Source of the DNA: an uncultured Dehalococcoidia bacterium
GTDB taxonomy: Bacteria; Chloroflexota; Dehalococcoidia; Lucifugimonadales; CATQGZ01
Direction of reading: 5' to 3'
DNA: 64,000 nt
NCBI GenBank assembly: GCA_958295685.1
Contig: OY282366.1
Coordinates: 9,530-73,529 of the forward strand
Below, piece by piece: positions 48,401-54,265 of this stretch. A program made the position numbers and the translations under genes. Every line of letters begins with the position of its first letter. Position 1 is the first letter of the stretch. The notes beneath the pieces are model-generated. The model worked only from the letters and a program-made list of their open reading frames with translations, made no database searches and was not told where the DNA came from.

Positions 48401-51185
48401 CGAAGTCGAGGGCGACATCCTGTTCGGATTCTCCAGTCAACAGCGGCTGACCCTTTCGGCCTTCAATCGGACTGGTCTCCGAGTCGCTTTGCAGCATCTC
48501 GCTTGCAAGGGCGATGAGTGGTACGAGATCCCACTCCCGACCGCCAAACTCCCGGGCCCCCAGCACCAGCCCCCACGATGCACTGAACGTGTCTCGGAGC
48601 ACCTTGGGGAAGCCGTCCATCGTGTCTGCCGATCCGACTGCGGCGGCTTCGATCATTCGCTTCAGGATGCCACGACCCTGGTCCGTGAACCGCACGTCAG
48701 TTAGGCCGCCCGCCTTGGACCGGAACTTGTTCGCCTCCGACGGCAAGACGATTCCGGCCTTTACCATTTCGTCCAAGAAGGTGTGGGCTGCCGACGTGCT
48801 CAAGAACTCGCTGACGGACTTGTCGTCCATCAGACGGATCAGCGTCGCAACCAGGCCTGGGCGTTTCCGCAGCGCGTCCGCGTAGCTCTTGGCCTCCGAG
48901 ATCGGGTCTTTCACCTCGGACGAATCCGCATCGGAGAGGCGGTTCAGGTGCTGGAGGGCGGCGGCATCGGTCTGGTCAACCGAGTCGTCGTCGATCATGC
49001 GGACCAGCGCTGGACGTTCCATGGCGGCGATGGCATCGCGGTCGAGGCCGAGTTCGTCCGCCTTGGCAAGCAACCTCTCCCGATACTTCTCGCGACGCGC
49101 CGCGTACCCGTCGTCGCCGTAGACGAGCTTCAGCATCATTGTCCGGCTGTTGCCGGCGACGACGGTCCCGGACTCGGTGACGATGGGTGGCCCATCCTTC
49201 CCGGACGAGTTCGTCACCAGCAAGCTGGGGTTGAGCTTTGCCGCCTTGACGTTCACGGAGTCGCGTGCGGACTTGCCTCTGTCGCCGATATAAGCTCTCC
49301 CCTGGATCTCTGGAGGGTAGCTGTCAGCGGGCGACCGCCCCCATGACACAGGGTCGTTGGATGCTGTGAGGTCGGTCACATCGACGACCACGTTGCGGGT
49401 CACGACCTCTGTCGAGGCGTCGTCGGGGAACACGACAGTGGTGGTTACCGGGGTCGCTTCGCCGTCGGCGCCCACACTGGAGGCTGCCGTCGCGACATGG
49501 ATCTTCTGAGTCTGCCAAGTCGGTGTCTCGGCTTCCTCGTCGGCTTCGGCGGCGTCCTCGGCGGCCTGGTCGCCACCTTCGACGGCTTCCACGGGTTCTT
49601 CGACCGCAGTATCGGCGGCGTCCTCGGCGGCTTGGCCCGTGTCTGTCGCCCCCTCTTCGGCTTCGGGGGGAGGCATTAGGATGGCGGCGGCGTCGTCGAT
49701 GACTTGCCTGTTGGCCAGCTCCTCGGGCGTCAGCTCGGTGTCAGGCTTGGATCCTCCGCCGTGCCACGCTCGCGCAACGGTGACGGCGATCTGCTTCGCG
49801 CGATCATCCGAGTCCGGGGTGATCCCGAGGACATCGAAGGGGGACGTGCCCGCCATATCCGGCACGGGGAGCGTCTGCCGGTGCTCGAACTGGATGCGGC
49901 GCAGGGCGTGCTCGTAGGCGAACTCCAGGTCTACCAAGCGGGGCTGGTTTCCGTCTTCCACGGCGGTGGCCACGCGGCGCTGGAACACCTTTGTGATCTC
50001 TTCTCCGGTGGCATCGGACCGGGTGCCCAGCACACCGTAGATGTCCACGATATCGCCATCCTCTGTCCGGGGTGGTTCCAGCCCTTCCGGCCATGTCGCG
50101 GGTCCCGCTGGCTTGCTGTCGGGAGCGGCAACAGGGACGCGAGGGGTGGGTCCCCGCCCCAGGCCGGACAAGGCAAAGGACATCAGGAACCCCGCCGCGC
50201 CTCCGGCCCGGGCGGAGTCAAACACCCCTTCAGCCAGCTCTCGATCCGCGTCATAGAGGCTCTGGGCCACCTTGTTGGCCCCGACCTGCCCAATCGACTC
50301 CTGGATACCCTCCTCGATTGCGCCGGCGAAGCCCTGCCCGACCCGGCTTGTCGGGTTGAGCGCCTGGGTGAACACGTTGCCGCCGTTGCCCGAGTATCTT
50401 CCCAGCACCCGCATTACGGGCATGACCTCTAGGATCCCTATCGGCGCAGCCGTTACGGCCGCCCGCTTGGCTGTCTCGAGGTCGGCGTCTTCGCGGAGCG
50501 CGTCCCTGTATTGGCTACTGGCATAGCCGCCCATCCCGGCCCCGGCCGACGTGACGACTGACCCGGTGGTAGCAGCTTTCTTGATGGTTGCCTGGGCGGC
50601 TTCCTGGGCCACCTTCGTGGCGGCCTTCTTCGCGGCACCCCGCACGAGCATCTTGGCAGCGATGGTCGCGGCTGCAACGCCGCCGGCGCCGCCGCTGCCG
50701 ACGAAGCCTGCCATGCTGCCGAGGGCGGACGGGAACTGGGCGTACCAGAAGGACTCCGCAAGTTCGGGATTCATGGGGAATGCGTCGTCCATCCACGCCC
50801 GCGCTCGCTCCGCAGCCTGCGACATCGTGTTCTCGGGCACGTCCTGATGGTTGGACATGAGGATGCCCGCAGCATCTAGCACGCTGATAGGCACTTCCGC
50901 CGCACCACGGGCAACGGCCATGATGCCATTACCGATTCCCTCTCGGAAGCCGGGGTTCTGGACCATGTGCCGCCACTCGCCGGGCCGGGGCTCCTCTGGA
51001 AGCTCAAAGCCAACGGGTTGGTCTGACAGCGTGGGATCGAAGGTCGGGCTGGCCTTGTAGGACCGGATGCCCTGCGCAAAGCGACGGTTGATGTCCCCCA
51101 GTACGTCGTCGCGGGTCAGCCATCTCTGACGGTGTTTGTCCCAGATCCGGTTCCTGAGACGCCTGTCGTCGTCGTGGTGAGGCAC
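36441..51185 (-). CDS. Giant polyvalent protein (4914 aa) with ParB-like, SNF2 helicase, JAB and sigma-like domains
   Basis: Starts at GTG 51185 after GAGGGG. Visible parts: 1-340 glycine/alanine-rich hydrophobic region; 380-500 two segments like degenerate J domains (DIYGVLGTRSDATGEEITKV; FDVLGITPDS) without HPD; 620-690 DdrB/ParB-like (YPPEIQGR, VVAGNSRTMML); 1030-1080 PAAPEAA repeats; 1970-2560 SNF2 helicase (HATGMGKTITMI, VFVDEAHAYKG, FATATPVVN, RQREGRVVRQGN); about 2930-3100 JAB/RadC-like with HNHPSGNPTPSRND; 3347-3465 sigma region 2-like and 3525-3610 region 4-like; 4400-4650 membrane-seeking segments. Polyvalent proteins of this kind are thought to be ejected with DNA and to counter host defence. 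It follows ejection-type genes. Confidence 0.85.
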   Translation of the reverse strand: MPHHDDDRRLRNRIWDKHRQRWLTRDDVLGDINRRFAQGIRSYKASPTFDPTLSDQPVGFELPEEPRPGEWRHMVQNPGFREGIGNGIMAVARGAAEVPISVLDAAGILMSNHQDVPENTMSQAAERARAWMDDAFPMNPELAESFWYAQFPSALGSMAGFVGSGGAGGVAAATIAAKMLVRGAAKKAATKVAQEAAQATIKKAATTGSVVTSAGAGMGGYASSQYRDALREDADLETAKRAAVTAAPIGILEVMPVMRVLGRYSGNGGNVFTQALNPTSRVGQGFAGAIEEGIQESIGQVGANKVAQSLYDADRELAEGVFDSARAGGAAGFLMSFALSGLGRGPTPRVPVAAPDSKPAGPATWPEGLEPPRTEDGDIVDIYGVLGTRSDATGEEITKVFQRRVATAVEDGNQPRLVDLEFAYEHALRRIQFEHRQTLPVPDMAGTSPFDVLGITPDSDDRAKQIAVTVARAWHGGGSKPDTELTPEELANRQVIDDAAAILMPPPEAEEGATDTGQAAEDAADTAVEEPVEAVEGGDQAAEDAAEADEEAETPTWQTQKIHVATAASSVGADGEATPVTTTVVFPDDASTEVVTRNVVVDVTDLTASNDPVSWGRSPADSYPPEIQGRAYIGDRGKSARDSVNVKAAKLNPSLLVTNSSGKDGPPIVTESGTVVAGNSRTMMLKLVYGDDGYAARREKYRERLLAKADELGLDRDAIAAMERPALVRMIDDDSVDQTDAAALQHLNRLSDADSSEVKDPISEAKSYADALRKRPGLVATLIRLMDDKSVSEFLSTSAAHTFLDEMVKAGIVLPSEANKFRSKAGGLTDVRFTDQGRGILKRMIEAAAVGSADTMDGFPKVLRDTFSASWGLVLGAREFGGREWDLVPLIALASEMLQSDSETSPIEGRKGQPLLTGESEQDVALDFALLIKNTSSGDMRKKMTMWKNAATANAEGIGQMNIGLGTTPTPQEAFKTYFGIDLGEGGVTDIQRPEWYDHDVASLPTPTGEPLSPEVIAQAEADADALLADEAAPEAAPAAPEAAPAAPEAAPAAPEAAPAAPEAAPAAPEAAPAAPEAAPVVHTTIPTVTGKVTKKGRVRKMDLSVNGEVVATAVAEEGGYAIDEDVSHPMVADFLPPDALHGEYAGAAKAATREMKTKVMAAFKEKYPDAKPPPRARRAKKPKPFKYRTDPIELYVPEPNPVLPDVLQTAKLESRSGHPIELPDDAPYERALLLLDLSQDPDVQTVAKDFLINEGFPDDMVYGIARQTRHHVADAFERQDPKSGEAITLGRFTVIKPPQVSQDDALVDESATDEDELLDAGEPESDLEIGLEVEPEPEPELVVTDESFEAIAPAVFDDSILDENHVEVLRDVLDMISAVKDPTTARRAAEALNSATTALKAGTFSEFLRNADTTTRSFASMVGPDESSALMNADRMLTAWNKVRPGLKEDSVDGFGTDVAANLADLFADVDLDIKADDTETQAILDAEAEPVPDVDADLAELVAVLDEDPEVSAQPEPDEEPGNDVTGEYVIDGGVLKAYNGTKFIRLKHLSSEDATRVKHLVRLASAVREVIALDRREAPWSELHAAQVRLRQLYKTFTDRYGPVNKEASRTVKQRQLDEDGNVMKDRAGNVIYQDVQQVYHPNHVGYYDFVNSPFVRMLDEPLAGGKFRTADIFRKRLTRPALRTPIKTVRGALWRSELKRGRIDISYMQSQLPEMTREEIKAELVKRDFAYMDPAEGRWIRKYVYLSGNVRKKLAEAKLEARRNPAFARNVKALEAIQPKRITAREMVHNGALTVGSQWIPPKFYMAFAKDRLGVSMNIRIGKSGAWRATKDQTILVDEATFERMRVRNPGGSSKPVSTLFREMLRNSDSTMYLNDDKGKIDKKSPNREATREAESRKRLIQKEFIDWVLKHHGHELSDIYNQKMNHTVLTNWSGKGDFMKQSLHSQTQYFRGRWFRLRGHQLDAVWRILSSGNTLLAHATGMGKTITMITAAMEAKNMGVAKKPLLVVPNQVIDHFAREFLQVYPTARILVGDRAMLEGEDQLRLFADATANHNWDAVIMAHSTFDRRLQVSPELMAPLLQEQEQTAEEAQADTDDEWQAAAQRSAQKAAASAIEEQAALDKQKSGGTWLDDMGFDMVFVDEAHAYKGLSWPSAGRVGINKGSQRAMKMLAFTGHIESVNPGRGVVFATATPVVNAIQELYTILRYLAPSILENEGYGKIERWANDFVLSYGQEEYDHLGRFESKHRPRKFNNIYSLSMLFRRVADVVMGNQKGVNVPPVINPDGTNRPEVVEIQGSPGLRRVMKYFVNRWEMLANLPFDERKTWPDNWLSIFDDARSVSRDSRMIRSDHAPEGFDNRTPFAASKVAEAATKIHELWQKTADLKGVQLVFTDRRRNKETNFDLANDLRGRLERMGVPGREIKAIDGNTPSADRTRIIDAANRGEVRVVIGSTGTLGTGVNVQRRVIAAHNLDAPFTPSEVRQREGRVVRQGNKLFDENKIKGVRLFNYIMTDSADAKQWQILENKARFIEQLLLASRDIGAIDASALDDFSEADFAAMIKSLAVTNPHSAPLQKAKDTESYLEFTRDGRAAQETSISMTIRKLVGRVARLDKNRKGAESARDFMRDHGVLLWADKNRVVVVPGAKANKQESATDDINRLLEAAISRPPSPIGDLSPYARTRGLGTFKLTVSDDSVDAPRSYRLVYSVATTGAQVDLGVAVPDASAPVATQRAALLTALKHARRRVGNKPRQLRNELIRERKRLRQYRQQLKSTVWTPADQATLDEARATVERLTKLHNQTAYEQQQEVSSTQDDLRDAKRINEWAAKARKEKAAQAAGLIIMEGSPQLHVFREAGVPERYDIDNSPTGLDAAALEDARKTYGSVSNQIAAAQAVAAENGDQATVSDIVAIPQLDGSVRLADRHLDPVARAAVVEKTAYPVNARVDIRGQRVDGPERIFRLLRGFARSKTREILTVVYVRKDSAGNEVVVATEAITSGVINRVGLAGADVSAHAINKRATAFGATKVYAVHNHPSGNPTPSRNDQAWIDELEKDSNGSHEVVGVVIDSNLFTTITPGASKLALPERVEDLPDDPAYADLTKPAGNRKTFDPKRIVSLVGGILTRADQVGALYVDSAGQAVAYESVDPSTLGNARALKTTLATLGAKDVILVARGKVARDTATNLDRRIVNNVGADGSGVVGVVDLDANSASASVVPLTTTGRHHGLFTSQPDGAYSEKDMWDEDRTFLTGASAMTRRIYEMFPPPETQQAPDVAADAEAQEDAAVRLAAAELAYEHATDPDDVTQAKADVDAARTAVAEANRATKSPRKSAPKTRPMVSRAAKAWPWQELLKNLKNGSALAETELFNRYSWQIMLAIQKYINFRQWNLFNQIGLGPEEVAHDTFIHIVDVVRHKFDENKITSQGDPLGAFITTTGRNYVISKIRNARKEVARKDADISSLDQTTTVFQAAADGTDTSLLDRLAPEVSPPRHQKEYKALLDHIARVLTQMLRGERMPGFQTDLPYPTQAQTEAFMLRARLDPEGKDTTDAAKLALISSPTTNEISWTEIANAMSPLPWGATISEKRRRANAARNMAAVGKARITAILTHPEGPLWGPLRAKNKESTWAHDLSPHALEDILNSFTPPRPPPPQQWLANAERKFAVGKDIIKQIAMRPDWALRLILDAARARYARNDDGSYQRDASGERIELPQGQRPIRTREVRRGQKLSHEPVFTEAQLATMEKRADELRTQHQLRGFDKTSAMIPYVLDVFNSLPTDEQSDLTDLITTSDTWTLDTIVAAAVDTVGKWEGPPEYALNLDKLADQVATEIREDGPSSMVSPETDYGDVNLPPKPGTGGKAVNQEVKRFRLGAAYAEIKYLRESLRKQKQLTPAARQKVLDAVTSAGIPRTAKEHIAWITQASSIKDARAAVAATEQLFRNELRRNATAELRRVLIRAKVPRLRPEAVAALKMVLAGYIVQGSLLPVIHGGKLLQSKPPKGARMKTVGAAPPAVTWKLVALVESIVRENAAMNELVGKRRFSDQRKIAEAIVSETSQSPVRTKRKSTANVFQRLQTGVTAAPGNRERSVVSLFFRDFAATLKVLLQDVSPTLKALVIDDLRDAYDQAAGLRQQFLDPVNAAYERASGEKIGTRAFETWRTQPLTEIAAWLDANKMAVHPAVRVLQRDEAIALLGKMLDPRNRLIISRKGFTLARLGERVIPPRMSEDEMTDFVMSLEQALDAGSQEVAKTMFKQYNGSIKKALNAAWVEVFGFETATVPKYWPGQRDMSHADTSIDPLVRLSNRKSSGDGLGLDAKPVTVTSWAHLKSRMPGDAPLAPPLEIGSAYSEFMSHASHVSRISAYLAPVWNIRSVLGKASVKQVLRKHIGNAGVDRIWDTVTQQTTMRPDTTADAKVRTVLRNWGAGVLAFRLSPVMLTAASLPFTTLTLQDAHLPAPDWVRALRKFSNPATRRRMLADAVAHSPYWRDRYEHGAFYLRETTGGAIGNLDSPRVFADTWADKGLKPLQWTDAMGGLLRWAVAETSLEEAGQPPDPKRVGKLWRDMMFDSENSSHALDHSGALLWGKRNPWAQAWFMFMSPAAKIYSNLLRGHDAWRRGDKTKAKNALGAVAFSITIATAIRFILKSDWDDDEPAEKAASRALAELTSTVPILGAAMHLAVTQLMDEGAFIYPASATEDIYRDGVAATIDLMQGIDAAVDGELEQDLSSAATDEFTRAAVALLELQTVVTGIPAAGPIGQAKDIMKWFNVGDDRSLRARLKADAPADILQENRRLLKAAIEMDQRAFRKAVAELTDKRDAPPTANDLLAVVNRRFGYLSRFEGPDVPLPDNVTRGEMEVALSERDEYRDQMLQLAGANYDLLSPSPQLPARPRSPVSAHDLLRSQRQSMRRLPRSH
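47949..48101 (-). repeat. 21-bp tandem repeat in the giant gene
   Basis: About seven copies of a GC-rich 21-bp unit encode PAAPEAA repeats (residues about 1029-1080), a flexible linker. C/T differences between units are mostly silent. Confidence 0.8.
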
Positions 51186-51199
51186 TTACTGACCCCTCG

Positions 51200-52399
51200 T
51201 CAGCTGCGCCCGCGCTCGCGCACGAGTTGATTCATCCTCCACCAACGCGGTGGCTCAACGTCCAGGAAGTCCCGGAACGGGTTGAAGATCGACTTCGGCT
51301 CAGTGTCTTCCTTCTGTTCCTCGGCAACCGTCTTTCTGGCTTCGTCACGCTCCCTGGATGCAGTGGTCATGACGCGCCGCTGGATCGCGAGTGGCACGTC
51401 CATTTGGTTCATCAGGTCCTGCCACTGGTCGGGCGGGATCCCGTGCTCTTGGAGCTGCCAATACATCTGGGACGCTACCTCGTCCCTATCGTCGGTCCCT
51501 AGTGCGCTCATGTGCTGGCGCACTGTGGTACCGGTGCCGGATACCTGGGTGCTCGCGCCACTGCGTGGTGGGAAGGGCCACCGGTACGGCGTGCGCGGTT
51601 GCGTGATCTCTTGTGCTACGGCCGGCTCCGAAGTCGGGTCGGGCGGAGCGGCGGCTTCGGGGCGGGGAGGCAATCTCCCGCCGCCCATGTAGGTCTCGTA
51701 GAGGCTCTGTCGTGTGTGGCCCTGTGGATACTGGAATTGGACGGTTGGCGACCCGTCGGGACCCGGCACGATAGCACCGTAGGTGTCATCGAGCATCCTA
51801 TCCACGGAGTCCAGGCGCTCCGCGTGCGTCTGTCGGCGGCCCAGCATCTCCCGGTCGTGGGCGAATCCTGCTACCTGGCGGCCACGGGCAGCTTCGGCGG
51901 TAGCCCGGGCCGTCGCGTCGCGTCGGTTCAGCTCCCGATCCCAGGGCATGAAGGCCTGCGGGTTGATTCCCTGCTCCATCCCTAGCTGCACTGCCGGTCC
52001 CAAGGCCTGGTCGAGCCCCAGGCTCTCCATGAGCCCGGTGACGAGCGGCTCATTCTGCTGGCGACGCGTCTCCATCGTCGGAAGGTAGCTGCCTGCGACC
52101 TGCTGGTATCCGTCCGGTGGACCGCCGTTCAGCGCAGCAGCAGGAATGCCGCCCCACTTCTGCGCAAAGGCGTACTCTTGGCGCCCCTCGGCGGCATCCT
52201 CGAACCCATGACGGCGTTCGTCCTCGATGTTCAGCCGAGCAGCAGCTTCATCTTCTAGGCGTCGCCGGCGGATGTCATTGACGTTTTGGCGGTGCCGACT
52301 CTCGAAATTCGCTATGCCCCGCTCAAGGCCGTCGCCGAGTGCGCTGAGCAGGAATCCCGCGCCACGCGAAACCGGCCGGGTGTAGTAGCGTGTCGGCAT
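51200..52399 (-). CDS. Putative internal virion (ejection) protein
   Basis: 399 residues, no known fold. N-terminus YYTRPVSRGAGFLLSALGDG then long charged helices (RHRQNVNDIRRRRLEDEAAA), a Q- and P-rich middle, and a helical end. Small, low-complexity proteins next to a giant polyvalent gene match the ejection-protein block of podoviruses (P22 gp7/gp20/gp16 positions). Assignment is positional. Confidence 0.6.
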   Translation of the reverse strand: MPTRYYTRPVSRGAGFLLSALGDGLERGIANFESRHRQNVNDIRRRRLEDEAAARLNIEDERRHGFEDAAEGRQEYAFAQKWGGIPAAALNGGPPDGYQQVAGSYLPTMETRRQQNEPLVTGLMESLGLDQALGPAVQLGMEQGINPQAFMPWDRELNRRDATARATAEAARGRQVAGFAHDREMLGRRQTHAERLDSVDRMLDDTYGAIVPGPDGSPTVQFQYPQGHTRQSLYETYMGGGRLPPRPEAAAPPDPTSEPAVAQEITQPRTPYRWPFPPRSGASTQVSGTGTTVRQHMSALGTDDRDEVASQMYWQLQEHGIPPDQWQDLMNQMDVPLAIQRRVMTTASRERDEARKTVAEEQKEDTEPKSIFNPFRDFLDVEPPRWWRMNQLVRERGRS

Positions 52400-52400
52400 A

Positions 52401-53057
52401 TCACCGACTGACGCGGTTTAGTCCGGTGCGTGCCGCCTGGCCTGCCTGACCGCCTCCGATCCCAAGTATCGTGCGAAGGAACATTCCCAGAAGCTCTCCA
52501 CCCTGATCCCTCTGGGTCCTTGTTGGATCGTGGGGTCCGATGGCTCTGGTGGCATCCTGTTGCGCAAAGTCTGCCGGTTTCGACATCGGCCCGTCCCGCA
52601 TCCAGGGCCAGCGGTCCTGGAACGGTTTGTCGCCGTCGGTCAAGCGCTGCGCCCGGGTCTGGCTGTTGAGTTCGGTTTCGGTGGGCACAAGGGGTACTGC
52701 GCCGGTAGCGGACCAGGGGCCGAGGTTCATTCCTGGCCGCCATTCATATTCTGTGCCCTCATATATGGGGTCTTCGCCCATAGCTATTCGTGCGCTGTCG
52801 TCTCGTTGCCGCCAACGATCCGTATGATACGGATGAGACGGTCGAAAGCCACCCGGATATTTATTCACTCCGGTAGTGTCTTGTCCCATCGGCGCTCCCA
52901 TCGGCTGCGGCATTTGTCGTTCCGCGAGCAGCTCTTCCGGGTCGCGTTGCTCCAGCCCGAGTCCCGCGTTAAGCATCTGCATTGATGGTGCGGGTTGCTG
53001 ACGCTGCTCTGGATCGGGGTTCCACGGGCGCCGGCGGGGTCGGGGATACATCGCCAT
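52401..53057 (-). CDS. Proline-rich structural protein
   Basis: 218 residues rich in P, R and Q (AMYPRPRRRPWNPDPEQRQQ), largely disordered, with a hydrophobic C-terminal segment (GELLGMFLRTILGIGGGQAG). TAATG overlap with the gene upstream. Likely virion component of the ejection block. Function unknown. Confidence 0.6.
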   Translation of the reverse strand: MAMYPRPRRRPWNPDPEQRQQPAPSMQMLNAGLGLEQRDPEELLAERQMPQPMGAPMGQDTTGVNKYPGGFRPSHPYHTDRWRQRDDSARIAMGEDPIYEGTEYEWRPGMNLGPWSATGAVPLVPTETELNSQTRAQRLTDGDKPFQDRWPWMRDGPMSKPADFAQQDATRAIGPHDPTRTQRDQGGELLGMFLRTILGIGGGQAGQAARTGLNRVSR

Positions 53058-53632
53058 TACCCGAACAACTTGCCGTACAGTTTGCTACCGATCGTTGCTC
53101 CGGCCGGACCTCCGAGCGGGAATCCTGCGATAGCGCCGGCTCCGCCAAGGATGCCGCTCAGCAGGCTTCCCCAGCCGCGTTTCGACTCTTGCTCATCGAG
53201 GCGGCGCTGGTCCTGCAAGCGGTGGTACTCGCCAGCCCGGGCGTCCATCGCCTGTCCAGACAGTCCAGATCCCAGTTGTCCCAGCATACCGAGGTGGGAC
53301 AGCTGCTGGCCCGATGTCTGAAGGGCGGCTTGACCGATCTGCTGCTGGGCGTCGTTGCCGAGCGTCCGGAACAACCTGTCCTCATCGCCAACGGCGAACC
53401 CCGTGTTCAGCCTGCCCATCCCCACCTGTGAGCCACGCAAGCGAGCAAGGTCCTGGGTGAACCGGTCCTTGAACTGGCCGTGCGCGGCGTTGACGCGCTG
53501 GCGGAACGCTGCTGTCGGGTCAAACGTCTGGTGGGCACCAAGTGCCTGTTGGAGCAGGCTCTGCCCCGTGGCCCCGGTACGAGCCACGTCGGAGTAGTAG
53601 CGGTCACGCATCATACGCTCGTTCGGCGACAT
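53057..53632 (-). CDS. Putative internal virion protein with glycine-rich tail
   Basis: 191 residues: helical and Q-rich in the first 150 (AFRQRVNAAHGQFKDRFTQD; DAQQQIGQAALQTSGQQLSH), then a glycine-zipper membrane-seeking tail (SLLSGILGGAGAIAGFPLGG). This plan is common in ejection proteins that cross the host envelope. Function inferred from plan and place. Confidence 0.6.
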   Translation of the reverse strand: MSPNERMMRDRYYSDVARTGATGQSLLQQALGAHQTFDPTAAFRQRVNAAHGQFKDRFTQDLARLRGSQVGMGRLNTGFAVGDEDRLFRTLGNDAQQQIGQAALQTSGQQLSHLGMLGQLGSGLSGQAMDARAGEYHRLQDQRRLDEQESKRGWGSLLSGILGGAGAIAGFPLGGPAGATIGSKLYGKLFG

Positions 53633-53636
53633 GCGG

Positions 53637-53810
53637 TTAGCCGTCCGTGTAGGATACGCAGATGGTGAACGGCGTCGAAAGCGACACGGGAGGCGCTATC
53701 CAAGCCTCCTCGTTCAGCGTCTTGCGCCACGTTTCGTAGCTGGTCTCAAGCGCGCTCGCTGACGCCGCCGAGAAGATCTTGATCTTCACGAGCCTCATCT
53801 TGTTCGTCAT
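53637..53810 (-). CDS. Small hypothetical virion-region protein
   Basis: 57 residues, ATG 53810 with GAAGGAGC and ATGA overlap with the preceding gene. Strand-helix-strand pattern (KMRLVKIKIFSAASASALET). Function unknown. Confidence 0.6.
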   Translation of the reverse strand: MTNKMRLVKIKIFSAASASALETSYETWRKTLNEEAWIAPPVSLSTPFTICVSYTDG

Positions 53811-54265
53811 GGCCGCTCCTTCGATCCGGCCCGGGCCGGGTCCCACTCGACCGCGATGCGGTCCAGAACCAACAGTCCGGGTCCCTCCACGCTGTCCGCC
53901 TCGATCTTGAAGCTAATCCACGTGCCCCTGAGCGCAAGGCATAGCCCGGACCGCGCAGTCCGCAAGACGTTCTCGATCACCCTGGAACGGGGATCGGTGG
54001 AAGCCGTGTTCTTGCGCAGGCTGAAGGTGAAGGCGGCTGTCGCCATGTCCTGACCGTCCACGACGGGTGTGACGGTAATCGTGGCAGCGACTGACGATGT
54101 GATCGACAGGAAGATCCTGTCGAAGATGCTGTCTAGTGCTGCCCCCGCTGGAGCGACCGCCCGCGTCTGGACCCGGAACCCTACTCTGTCGGTGCTGTCG
54201 TCGTGTCCAGTAGCCACTCGGTAGATGCCGCCGGGGCCACCAAGGAACGCTTGCGGCACGCTCAC
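53807..54265 (-). CDS. Beta-rich tail-region protein
   Basis: 152 residues from GTG 54265 (GTGA). Predominantly beta (RIFLSITSSVAATITVTPVV; TWISFKIEADSVEGPGLLVL). Follows the propeller-like protein. Looks like a jelly-roll type tail accessory; no match to a known family. Confidence 0.6.
   Translation of the reverse strand: MSVPQAFLGGPGGIYRVATGHDDSTDRVGFRVQTRAVAPAGAALDSIFDRIFLSITSSVAATITVTPVVDGQDMATAAFTFSLRKNTASTDPRSRVIENVLRTARSGLCLALRGTWISFKIEADSVEGPGLLVLDRIAVEWDPARAGSKERP

Noticed and set aside
36441..51185. Single-subunit (N4-type) RNA polymerase in the giant protein
   Set aside because: I looked for T7/N4 polymerase signatures and saw none; only a sigma-like part is supported.
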